A DNA stretch of 64,000 nt from Sphingomonas lycopersici (lineage in GTDB: Bacteria; Pseudomonadota; Alphaproteobacteria; Sphingomonadales; Sphingomonadaceae). Below, piece after piece: positions 40,877 through 49,077 of this stretch (its first letter is position 1; every line of letters starts with the position of its first letter). The position numbers were made by a program, and so were the translations under genes. The stretch spans positions 1 to 64,000 of the forward strand of contig NZ_JANFAU010000001.1 in NCBI RefSeq assembly GCF_026130605.1. Direction: 5' to 3'. Under the pieces are notes generated by a model that saw nothing but the letters and a program-made list of their open reading frames with translations, made no database searches and was not told the DNA's origin.

Positions 40877-43243
40877 TCAGAAGCGCACGGTCGCCGCGAT
40901 GCCCAGCGTGCGAGGATCGGCGCGAAACTTGCGGATCGCGGTGCTGCCCGGGAAGATGCCGTTGTTCAGCCCCAGCTGCGCGGCGAGCACCTGATTGAAG
41001 CTGCCCGTCGAATAAACCTGATTGGCGAGGTTGTTGCCGAACAGCGCGATCGTCCAGCGATCGTTCGGGGAGTTGAGCGAGATGCGCGCGCCGAGCAGCG
41101 TATAGCCGTCCTCCATCGTCTGGGGGTTATTGTCGGTGACGCCGCTATCACGATAGTCGGAGGTGAAGGAGAGGTTGCCGTTGATCCCCCACGTCCAGCC
41201 GGTTCTGCCGACATCGCCGGTCCAGTCGACCCCGACCCGCCCCGTCCAGGCGGGCGCGAAGTTGGCCGGCGTTCCCTGAAGGTCCTGGACCGTCCCCGGC
41301 GGCAGCCCGGGCAAGCCGCTCCCGGCCGGAAAATCCGTGAACGCGCTGTCGAGATAGGCGACCGATGCGCTGACGGCGAACCGGGGCACCGGGCGCATCG
41401 TCAGATCGAGTTCGAAACCCTGATGGCGAAGCGAACCGGCGTTACGGACGATAAAGCTCGTGCCGTCGAAGCTGCGGTCCTGATAGCCGTGGATCTCCAT
41501 GCGGTAGAAAGTAAGATTGGCGACAAGGGTCCGGTCGAGCCAGCTCGACTTGATCCCCGCCTCATAGTTTTTCACCGTTTCCCGGCCGAACACCCGCTTG
41601 GTCGAGACGACGCTGCCGTCGGGTGCGAATGTCGTCAGCGACGGTGCGCCGCCGCCGCTATTGTACCCGCCCGATTTATAGCCGGTCGAATAGCTCGCGA
41701 AGAGCAATATGTCCTCCGCCGGCTTGAGATTGAGGCCGATGCGATAGGTGAAGCGATCGTCGCTCAGCCGCGGCAGCTCCAGCACTTCGGGCGCCCGTAG
41801 CGCCGTGATAAACGGGGTGGCGACGCTCTGCGCATAGCGCCCCTTTTTCTCGTCCTTCGTCCAGCGACCGCCGAGCACCAGGGTCAGCGGGTCGGCGAGC
41901 CGGATATTCGCCTGTCCGTAAGCGGCGAAACTGTCGGTGGTCTGCGTCATGCGCTGATCGCTGGCACCACGGCCACCTGATGTGCCTAGATAGCCATTGC
42001 ACGCCGAACGCTGCGGGCCAGCCGGAACAAGCGCGTTGCAATATTGCGCGCCCATGTCGAGCTGTTCGCCGATGCTGTAATCTTCGGTGTAATAATAGAG
42101 ACCGGCGACCAGATCGAGCCGGCCGTCGAGCCAGCGGTTCACCGGCGAGATATATTGGAGTTCCTGGTTCGAACTCTTCGAGCGGAACCGGCTGATGCGC
42201 GAAGCAATCGGGATCGGCAGAGAGGTGACGTCGCCGTCGCGCTGGTCGTTGCGCCAATCGCGATAGCTGTCGATCAGGCGGATCGTGCCCCCGTCAATGT
42301 CGAGCGACGCCTGACTCGACACGCCCCATTGGCGATCGTCGAGATCGGCGGTGACATATTGGTTCATCACCCGATCCTTGAGGTTGGTATCGGGGAGCGC
42401 GCCGCCCAGTCGCACCGCCAGCGCCGCGAGCTGCGCGGGCGTTACCGACGCCGGATCGAAATCGGCATTGGCAAGGCCGTCGCCGGTCGATTTCGCGTAA
42501 TCGGCGCGGACGATCCATTCGATCCGGCCGATATCTGCCTTCATGCTGGCGCGGAACGCCTGATCGTCCTGCCTGCCATATCGCTTCCCGTCGAGGCGGT
42601 TGCGCCAATAGCCGTCGAACCACTGGCGCTGCCCCGCCAGCCGCAGCGCGACATTGTCAGCGAGCGGGACATTGACATAGCCGTCGAGCTTGTAGCGATC
42701 ATAGCTGCCCACCTCCGCCGTCAGCCGCGCGGAGAAATCGTTCTTCGGGGTCGCGGTGCGGAGCGAGAGCGCGCCGACGCTGGCGTTGCGGCCGAATAAA
42801 GTGCCCTGCGGGCCGCGGAGCACTTCGACCCCTTCGATATCCATGAACGAGGCGATGATCGAACCCGCACGCGGCACGTAAACGCCGTCGACAAAGGTGG
42901 CGACGCTGGGTTCGGTCGCGGTATTGCCGAATGCCCCGATCCCGCGGATACTGAGGCGCAGCGACGATGTCACCGCACCCTTGGCGGTCGAGAAATTGGT
43001 CGCGATCCGCCCGATATCCTGAACGCTCAACACATTGGCGCGGGTCATCGCCTCACCGCTGAATGCGGCTACCGAAACCGGGACGTTCTGGACGTTCTCG
43101 GCGCGCTTCTGCGCGGTGACAACGATCTCGTCACCGCCTGCCGGCACCGGTGGCGGGGTCTCCTGCGCCCATGCCCAGGTCGGCATCACGCCGAGCGAGA
43201 TCGCCGTCGTCAGCCGCAGCGCGCCCTTCAGAGTCCGCTCCAT
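40877..43243 (-). CDS. TonB-dependent outer-membrane receptor
   Basis: 788 residues from an ATG after AGGGGAGGGAAGG. Signal peptide MERTLKGALRLTTAISLG through AWAQ, plug opening EIVVTAQKRAENVQNVPVSV, the conserved VEVLRGPQGTLFGRN near residue 130, and a barrel ending in GIAATVRF. The same subfamily as the other two receptors in the window. It lies between a dihydroxyacetophenone-dioxygenase-like cupin gene and a DUF1254 gene on the same strand, with gaps of 38 and 35 bases, implying one operon. A lignin-type or other phenolic ligand is a reasonable guess only. Confidence 0.95.
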   Translation of the reverse strand: MERTLKGALRLTTAISLGVMPTWAWAQETPPPVPAGGDEIVVTAQKRAENVQNVPVSVAAFSGEAMTRANVLSVQDIGRIATNFSTAKGAVTSSLRLSIRGIGAFGNTATEPSVATFVDGVYVPRAGSIIASFMDIEGVEVLRGPQGTLFGRNASVGALSLRTATPKNDFSARLTAEVGSYDRYKLDGYVNVPLADNVALRLAGQRQWFDGYWRNRLDGKRYGRQDDQAFRASMKADIGRIEWIVRADYAKSTGDGLANADFDPASVTPAQLAALAVRLGGALPDTNLKDRVMNQYVTADLDDRQWGVSSQASLDIDGGTIRLIDSYRDWRNDQRDGDVTSLPIPIASRISRFRSKSSNQELQYISPVNRWLDGRLDLVAGLYYYTEDYSIGEQLDMGAQYCNALVPAGPQRSACNGYLGTSGGRGASDQRMTQTTDSFAAYGQANIRLADPLTLVLGGRWTKDEKKGRYAQSVATPFITALRAPEVLELPRLSDDRFTYRIGLNLKPAEDILLFASYSTGYKSGGYNSGGGAPSLTTFAPDGSVVSTKRVFGRETVKNYEAGIKSSWLDRTLVANLTFYRMEIHGYQDRSFDGTSFIVRNAGSLRHQGFELDLTMRPVPRFAVSASVAYLDSAFTDFPAGSGLPGLPPGTVQDLQGTPANFAPAWTGRVGVDWTGDVGRTGWTWGINGNLSFTSDYRDSGVTDNNPQTMEDGYTLLGARISLNSPNDRWTIALFGNNLANQVYSTGSFNQVLAAQLGLNNGIFPGSTAIRKFRADPRTLGIAATVRF

Positions 43244-43281
43244 CCTTCCCTCCCCTTGTTTTGATTTTTCGCGTGCGACGA

Positions 43282-43758
43282 TCAGCCGCCAAAATGCGTC
43301 ACGTCGCGCGGCTCGAGGCCGCACCGGGTGCAATAATCCAGGTAGCGCTCGACCGCGGTCCGCCAGTTCTCGATCGCGGCCATGCGGCCTTCCCCATCGA
43401 AATAGATGAGGTCGCCGGTCGTGATATTGAGCGTGACCGTCTCGTCGCCGTGTCCCTCAACGGTGACCGGGGTGTGCCGCGAGCCGGCGGTTTCATAGAC
43501 CACGCTGCCCGGCGTCGCGATCCAGTCGTGCTCGGCATAGCGCCAGGCGCCGCTGATCGTATAAACGATCACCGTTCCGCCGTGATGATGCATCGGCAGC
43601 ACCGTTCCCATTGGCGCGCGCAGCAGGCTCACCGTCTCGCCGCGAACCGGGTCTGCCTTGATCAGCTTGACGTGAACGGTGTCGCTATAAGGCGCGAACG
43701 GGGTCCAGGGCAGGTCCGTGTCGTGGACGATACCGGTATCGATCGTGTGGAAATGCAT
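43282..43758 (-). CDS. Cupin, 2,4'-dihydroxyacetophenone dioxygenase-like
   Basis: 158 residues, start chosen at the ATG after GAGGGATAGG; an ATG four codons upstream is possible. The cupin motifs are complete: a PMHHHGGTVIVYTISGAW motif 1 with several histidines and the AEHDWIATPGSVVYETAG motif 2 region ending in RHTP. This EHDW...PGS...YE pattern resembles 2,4'-dihydroxyacetophenone dioxygenase, an iron enzyme that cleaves an aliphatic C-C bond next to an aromatic ketone. Cytoplasmic. First gene of the leftward unit with a TonB receptor and DUF1254 protein; an AraC regulator diverges upstream. Confidence 0.82.
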   Translation of the reverse strand: MHFHTIDTGIVHDTDLPWTPFAPYSDTVHVKLIKADPVRGETVSLLRAPMGTVLPMHHHGGTVIVYTISGAWRYAEHDWIATPGSVVYETAGSRHTPVTVEGHGDETVTLNITTGDLIYFDGEGRMAAIENWRTAVERYLDYCTRCGLEPRDVTHFGG

Positions 43759-43917
43759 CCTATCCCTCATCCCATCTCGGGCCGGCGCGCACGGCTGCGG
43801 CCCCACACTTGCGGGCGAGCACGGCGTGCACCGGACCGGTCTTTCATCAGCAAGGCCGGTGCGGCGCCGACCCGGTTCAGGCGCAAGCCGACGCTATCGT
43901 CGCGTTGCCACTTTCGA

Positions 43918-43963
43918 CTGTCGCATCACACTCCCCCTGCCCTTCCTTCGCTTTTAGCGACAG
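43918..43963. promoter_or_regulatory. Spaced inverted repeat CTGTCGC-N32-GCGACAG
   Basis: A perfect 7-bp inverted repeat lies in the cupin-AraC intergenic region (43918-43924 and 43957-43963). It may be a regulator site or chance; no third copy was found. Confidence 0.3.
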
Positions 43964-44024
43964 ACAGCAAATGGGATTTGACTTTGCGCGCCACGGGACC
44001 GACCTTTTCCGCGGGGAGAGGCTG

Positions 44025-45026
44025 ATGAGCAAATGGGTGCGCAGCGGCGTATTGTCGGGGGCAACCGATCTCGTCGCACAGCTAGGAGGCAATTTCAGCT
44101 TGCTGGCGGAGTGCGCCGGGCTTCGCGCTGACGCGCTCAAAGATCCCGACATGCCGATCGATACGGCGATCATTCCGCGCTTCCTCGATCTTGCCGCCGA
44201 GCAGCTCGACTGTCCGGCCTTTGGACTGAGGCTGGGGCAGATGCAGGATATGAGCCTCTTTGGCATGCTCGCGACGGTGATCCAGCGCGCGCCGACCGTC
44301 GGCGGGCTGGTCCGCAATCTCGCCGAACTGTTTCCGCTGCATACCCAGGGGGCGATCGTCGGGCTGCGCGAGGAAGCCGGCGACGTGCTGCTGACCTACG
44401 AGCCGTCGGCAGGCATTTATCCTTCCCACCGCTATGTCGTCGAGCTCGGGTTCAGCGTGCTCGTCGCCGAGTTTCGGCGGCATTGCCCGTCATGGTGCTC
44501 CGGCTACATCTCGCTTCGGCATGCACCGCCCGCGGATCCGACCTGGCATTACCGCATCCTCGGCCCTGACCTGGTCTTCAACGCCGACCGGAATGCATTG
44601 TTGCTGGATGCGGCCCTGCTGGCCCACCCGATAGCGCCGGCGCATTCGTCATTTCCGGACGGACATGATTCTGAAAGCGCCACGCCAGCGCCCGACCGCG
44701 TCGCGCTCACCCCGTTTCTTACCGAGCGGCTGATACGAGCGTTTTTGCCCTCGAGGCTTCTCGCCATTGCCGATACGGCGCGGCTGCTGCGCATATCCGT
44801 ACGAACGCTGCAGCGGCGCCTCGCAGCAGCGGCGACCAGTCACGACGCGATCGTGGACTCGATTCGTGCCGATCTCGCAATGGCCTATTTGCGCGACTCC
44901 GACCTGACCATCGCTCAGATCGCCGAAACGTTGCAATTTTCAGAAACCAGCGCGCTCTCGCGCGCGGTCCGCAGGTGGTATCAATGCTCACCGACCAAGC
45001 TTCGCCAGAACGGCGAATCACATTGA
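44025..45026 (+). CDS. AraC family regulator with arabinose-binding-like domain
   Basis: 333 residues from an ATG after GGGGAGAGG. The N-terminal two thirds resemble the OruR/ArgR-type effector domain of about 180 residues (ATDLVAQLGGNFSLLAECAG, then FGLRLGQMQDMSLFGMLATV). The C-terminal AraC helix-turn-helix pair reads ADTARLLRISVRTLQRRLAA and LTIAQIAETLQFSETSALSRAV. It diverges from the cupin gene of the receptor/DUF1254 unit and is therefore the likely regulator of that unit. Confidence 0.9.
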   Translation: MSKWVRSGVLSGATDLVAQLGGNFSLLAECAGLRADALKDPDMPIDTAIIPRFLDLAAEQLDCPAFGLRLGQMQDMSLFGMLATVIQRAPTVGGLVRNLAELFPLHTQGAIVGLREEAGDVLLTYEPSAGIYPSHRYVVELGFSVLVAEFRRHCPSWCSGYISLRHAPPADPTWHYRILGPDLVFNADRNALLLDAALLAHPIAPAHSSFPDGHDSESATPAPDRVALTPFLTERLIRAFLPSRLLAIADTARLLRISVRTLQRRLAAAATSHDAIVDSIRADLAMAYLRDSDLTIAQIAETLQFSETSALSRAVRRWYQCSPTKLRQNGESH

Positions 45027-45500
45027 GCGCAAACTGCTGTTTCGCTGCGTGTTTTCCGAGCTGAGCCGGGATAGTTAAATCGAGCTGGCCGCCTGCGTCT
45101 ACCTGTTGCGGGCACCGACAGAACCCCGCCGCGCTCCTCGTCTGATCGACCTGTTCTCGCGCAGGGCGGTTGGCTGATCGATGAGCGACACCATGACTGC
45201 CGAGCTCGTTACCGATGTGCTGACCATGACCTATCGAGGACCGCTCGTCGCCTCGTCGCTCGCACCGAACGCTCGCCGATGCGACCAGACCCAAGTCCCG
45301 ACATCGGTAGGCTGAAAGCCATCCAGGCCCGATTTTCTTTCGAGAAACAGCGAACCTGCCGCTTTCCGCAATGGCAAGCCGGGTTCTAATAATGCCTGGA
45401 GGAAAATCAGGACGTCACGTGAGTCCCCTTCAACTTTGCACTAGCATTCAGCCGCACGGCGGACGAGGATAGGAGAGCCCGTCCGATCCGGCGATCGGGA
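45027..45500. other. Intergenic region with transposase relic
   Basis: Contains the decayed IS3-type fragment described separately and otherwise no gene. No clear promoter for the CocE gene was identified; a purine-rich GGAGG sits near 45400, too far upstream to be its ribosome binding site. Confidence 0.45.
45142..45231 (+). pseudogene. IS3-family transposase (rve domain) relic
   Basis: About 30 codons read LIDLFSRRAVG, a TGA stop where tryptophan is expected, then SMSDTMTAELVTDVLTM. This is the core of IS3-type OrfB integrase domains, which have IDLFSRRVVGWSM followed by a helix of the same type. Flanking sequence cannot be aligned in any frame, so only a degraded fragment remains. It indicates past insertion activity next to the AraC gene. 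Confidence 0.65.
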
Positions 45501-47315
45501 ATGACAATCGGCAACAGGATTCATAGGCGGCACTTTCTTGCTGTACTTTGCTTTGCAATGCCGGCAGCAGCCTTCGCGCAAATGGTTCCGGCCACGCCGC
45601 CACCCGCAATCAGCGGCGAGGACGAACGCATCTATGTCATCCAGCAAAACGTTCAGGTTCGTACGCCCGACGGCGCGACCATCTGCGCACTGATCATCCG
45701 GCCGAGTACGACGGCGCCACTGCCCGCCATCCTGGAGTTCACCATTTATGCGGATGCGCGCAAAATGGCTTCCGAAGCGAAGCTTGCGGCCGCGCATGGC
45801 TATGCCGGGGTTGTCGGCCTGACGCGCGGCAAGGGCTGCAGCCCCGACGACCCTGTGCCTTTCCAACACGATGGCGCTGACGCCGACACGCTGATCGACT
45901 GGGTCGCGCGTCAACCGTGGAGCAACGGCAAGGTCGGGATGTATGGCGGCAGCTACGGTGGCTTCACCACCTGGGCCGCAACGAAGCACAAGCCCGCCGC
46001 GCTGAAAGCGATCATGGTCGGCGCACCCGAAGGGCCGGCGATCGACACGCCGAGCGAAAATGGGGTGATCTGGAATTTCCTGTATCCCTGGCCGCTCTAC
46101 ACCACCAACAACAAGACGCTCGATGACGCGAGCTATGCCGATTCCGCACGCTGGAACCGGCTCAATCGCACCTGGTATGTCAGCGGCCGCGCTTATCGCG
46201 ATCTCGACAAGATCGACGGCGTGCCCAATCCTTATTGGGACCGGTGGCTGTCGCATCCGACCTACGACGCTTATTGGCGCGATCTTGCCCCCACCGGACC
46301 GGAACTCGCAAAGCTCGACATACCAGTGCTCCAGACCGTGGGATATTTCTTCGGCGGGCCGGCTGCCGGCACCTGGTATTTCAAGCGGCATTACCAATAC
46401 CGTCCCGATGCGCAGCATTATCTCGTCGCAGGGCCGTGGGACCACCCGGCGGCCCAGCGCGGTGCAAAAGCGGGCAATGACACGCTCGCGGGGTATAAGA
46501 TGGACCCTTCGGCGCTGGTCGATCTGGTCGCGCTGCGCTTCCAGTGGTTCGACTATACGCTGAAAGGCGCCCCAAAGCCCGCTCTGCTCCAAGACCGGGT
46601 CAATTACGAGGTGACCAGCGCCGATCGCTGGAAACACGCGCCGTCGATTTCCGCGATGAGCGACGGCCACCTACGCTTCTATCTCACCAACCAGCAGGCC
46701 AAAGGAAACTGGCGCCTGAGCCCGGCAGCCGGCACGGCGGGCAGTTTCACGATGCTCAGGGTCGATATGGCCGATCGAGACGATGTCGATCGGTCCGCCA
46801 TCGGCGGCGTGGTTGACAGGGAAATCGATGCCGCCAACGGCCTGGCGTTCGTCAGCGCGCCTTTGTCCAAGGCAACCGAGATCAGCGGGTTGCCGTCAGG
46901 CGCGCTGGATTTCTCGACCAACAAGCGCGATCTCGATTTCGAGATCGACCTTTACGAACTGATGCCATCGGGAGAATATTTCATGCTCGCGCCTTACTGG
47001 GCACGCGCGAGCCAGGCAGTCGATCCGTCGAAGCGAACGCTGCTCCACCCGGGAGATCGTGTCCGCATTGCGTTCGAAGGGCTCCGCCTCATGAGTCGCA
47101 AGCTTGCAGAAGGCAGCCGCATCGTGGCGGTTGTCAAAATCATCAAGACACCGGATCGAGAGATCAACTATGGAAGCGGCAAGCCGGTGATCGACGAAAC
47201 CGTCGCCGATGCGGGCAATCCGCTGGAGGTCAAATGGTTCGGCGACAGCTTTATTGATCTGCCCGTCAACCGCCCGTCAAATTTGGCTGGACCATCGGCG
47301 CGCGCTCTTCGATGA
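45501..47315 (+). CDS. CocE/NonD family hydrolase (X-Pro dipeptidyl-peptidase-like)
   Basis: 604 residues. The N-terminus has RIHRRHFLAVL followed by a hydrophobic stretch and AFAQ, resembling a Tat-type signal. The alpha/beta-hydrolase domain has GMYGGSYGGF with the nucleophilic serine near residue 153, and AGPWDHP carrying the histidine; an aspartate lies between. The C-terminal beta-rich domain (about residues 400-590: LRFYLTNQQ, FEIDLYEL) is the jelly-roll module of the CocE/X-Pro dipeptidyl-peptidase family. Members hydrolyse esters or peptides such as cocaine esterase or glutaryl-7-ACA acylase-like enzymes. Substrate unknown; it stands alone with a relic upstream. Confidence 0.9.
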   Translation: MTIGNRIHRRHFLAVLCFAMPAAAFAQMVPATPPPAISGEDERIYVIQQNVQVRTPDGATICALIIRPSTTAPLPAILEFTIYADARKMASEAKLAAAHGYAGVVGLTRGKGCSPDDPVPFQHDGADADTLIDWVARQPWSNGKVGMYGGSYGGFTTWAATKHKPAALKAIMVGAPEGPAIDTPSENGVIWNFLYPWPLYTTNNKTLDDASYADSARWNRLNRTWYVSGRAYRDLDKIDGVPNPYWDRWLSHPTYDAYWRDLAPTGPELAKLDIPVLQTVGYFFGGPAAGTWYFKRHYQYRPDAQHYLVAGPWDHPAAQRGAKAGNDTLAGYKMDPSALVDLVALRFQWFDYTLKGAPKPALLQDRVNYEVTSADRWKHAPSISAMSDGHLRFYLTNQQAKGNWRLSPAAGTAGSFTMLRVDMADRDDVDRSAIGGVVDREIDAANGLAFVSAPLSKATEISGLPSGALDFSTNKRDLDFEIDLYELMPSGEYFMLAPYWARASQAVDPSKRTLLHPGDRVRIAFEGLRLMSRKLAEGSRIVAVVKIIKTPDREINYGSGKPVIDETVADAGNPLEVKWFGDSFIDLPVNRPSNLAGPSARALR

Positions 47316-47625
47316 GCTCGGCTAACTCAAATTGGTATGGGAGCCTATCGTTGGCGAAGGCCCCGAGCCAATTACCGGTGTACCGCACCATTGATCCCGG
47401 ACACCTTGAGCGCATTCGACCGCCATGTGACGCGAGGACATGACGGCTTTCAGGCGTTCCGTTTCGTAGGCGGTATGGCACCTGTTGGGGCGCTTTCTGC
47501 CCGATAGTTATGAGATTGGCGGACATAAACCGGGAGATACCAACTATTCATTCAGCCCGCGACGGACACGTCCTCATTTCCCGTTTCGAGAACGTGTCCG
47601 ATCGCGCTATCGGTCCTCGAATTCG
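47316..47625. other. Intergenic region, no supported gene
   Basis: Between a rightward CocE gene and a leftward metallo-hydrolase gene. A plus-strand segment near 47400-47500 reads LSAFDRHVTRGHDGFQAFRF in one frame, possibly a gene remnant, but no family was recognised and stops follow. No strong terminator found. Confidence 0.35.
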
Positions 47626-48540
47626 TCAATAGTCCCAGATCGCGGCCACCCAGCGGAAACGATCGCCGTTCATTGCTACATGACCCACCGACGGAAATGG
47701 CATATGCGTGGCCACGACCAGTTCGCCGCTCGCCGCCGCCTCCTTCAGAAAACGAACGCGAACGCGAACCGATTCCTCGGGATCGTGTTCGAACCCGTTG
47801 TGCCATTCGGGATGGTCGAACGCGACTGGGAACAGGATGTCACCGGCAAAGGTCAGGCGTTCGCGGCCCGACGTCACGGTTACCAGACTGTGCCCGGGGG
47901 TATGGCCCCCGGTACGCCGCGCGACCACACCCGGCGCCACCTCATGTTCCTCTTCGAAAGTCTGCAGCTTGTTGTGATACTGGTCGAGAAACTGCTTGGC
48001 GGTCGAGCGAAGCACCTCCGGCACCGGATCCGGCATATCGGTATGCGAGAAATCCGGCGCCCCCCAGAACTCAACCTCGGCAGCCGCGACGTGGATCCGT
48101 AGTTCCGGACGCAGCCGGCTTTTCACATCATCGCCGAGCAGTCCGCCGACATGGTCCATGTGCATGTGCGTGAGCACAATGTCGGTCACCGACCCGAGAT
48201 CAACACCAGCTGCTTCGAGCCGCCGAAGCGACTGACCCGCGCGCGGAAAGCCGGCAAACTGCCCGCCCAGGCCGGCATCGACGAGGATAGTCTGATCGCC
48301 ACTCTGAACCAACAGCACGTTCAGCGCCCAGTCGAAGGCGTCCGGCCCCAGGAACATGTCCTTGAACCACGCCTCGCGCTCGGCGGGATCGACATTGGTC
48401 GACATGGTCTGGGTCGGCAACGGCAACACCCCATCGCTGATCACCAGTACCTCAATGTCACCGATGCGCACGGCATAGCGCGACGGAACCAGTTCGTCCT
48501 CACCCGGTCGAACAGGATTGATAATATTGTCGGGTTTCAC
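47626..48540 (-). CDS. Metallo-beta-lactamase-fold hydrolase, lactonase-like
   Basis: 304 residues from a GTG nine bases after GGAGG. No signal peptide. The zinc motif HMHMDH spans residues 125-130; further ligands are in GHTPGHS and the aspartate of FAGDILFP. The spacing and the HTPGHS segment match the quorum-quenching/N-acyl-homoserine lactonase-like and related cytoplasmic hydrolases. It could open a lactone in signalling or in a catabolic pathway. A 7-bp hairpin (AAGCGCG, 3-base loop) lies in its leader at 48568-48584. Confidence 0.88.
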   Translation of the reverse strand: MKPDNIINPVRPGEDELVPSRYAVRIGDIEVLVISDGVLPLPTQTMSTNVDPAEREAWFKDMFLGPDAFDWALNVLLVQSGDQTILVDAGLGGQFAGFPRAGQSLRRLEAAGVDLGSVTDIVLTHMHMDHVGGLLGDDVKSRLRPELRIHVAAAEVEFWGAPDFSHTDMPDPVPEVLRSTAKQFLDQYHNKLQTFEEEHEVAPGVVARRTGGHTPGHSLVTVTSGRERLTFAGDILFPVAFDHPEWHNGFEHDPEESVRVRVRFLKEAAASGELVVATHMPFPSVGHVAMNGDRFRWVAAIWDY

Positions 48541-49077
48541 GGTCCTAACCTCCTGATCTCGGCTCAGAAGCGCGGTGCGCGCTTGGTAGTGAGAAGATTA
48601 ATGGGCCTAATTTTCCCGGTCGATTAGGTCGAGGCAGTGGCTAAACCATACAAGAGTATAGGTACCGCCATTCTTTTGAGCCGGGCCTCGTGGCGCGCGA
48701 GACCCAAAACGGTAAAGTAGGTTTCAATTGGCCGGGACAGCCTTGAAAATTCCGAGTTCAATCTGAACCGTGCTTCTATTAGAGCGACCGGGACACCGTT
48801 GCCGGATCAACAAAGTCAAACAGGCGGTCCGGATTCCTCATGACCGCAGGATCGACCATCTTGGCCAGCGATCGCCCTCGCATAGTCGTCCATTAGCTAT
48901 TCCTCCCTGTCATAGAGAGCGTTCACTGGATTGCCGCAACGAAATGGACTTAGTCTGGCACGAGCGCGGTGACGGGGATGTCCGGACGGCCGCATTGATC
49001 CGAGCGACGAGTTCTTGCCGCAATCCGGATCTCGCAGGGGCCACCCGTTTAAACGACGTACGACGACGATCGTGTGA
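48541..49077. other. 537-bp intergenic region with small open frames
   Basis: Holds the hairpin at 48568-48584 (AAGCGCG-GTG-CGCGCTT) in the leader of the metallo-hydrolase. On the minus strand, GGAGG near 48905 precedes an ATG (48893) whose 7-codon start reads MDDYARA; a one-base shift then continues as a 34-codon frame (48779-48883) reading LAKMVDPAVMRNPDRLFDFV. This may be a frameshifted short peptide gene or remnant. No promoter was assigned. Confidence 0.35.

Noticed and set aside
45441..46670. A 409-residue minus-strand frame over the CocE gene
   Set aside because: Antisense of a gene with a complete hydrolase domain and catalytic motifs.
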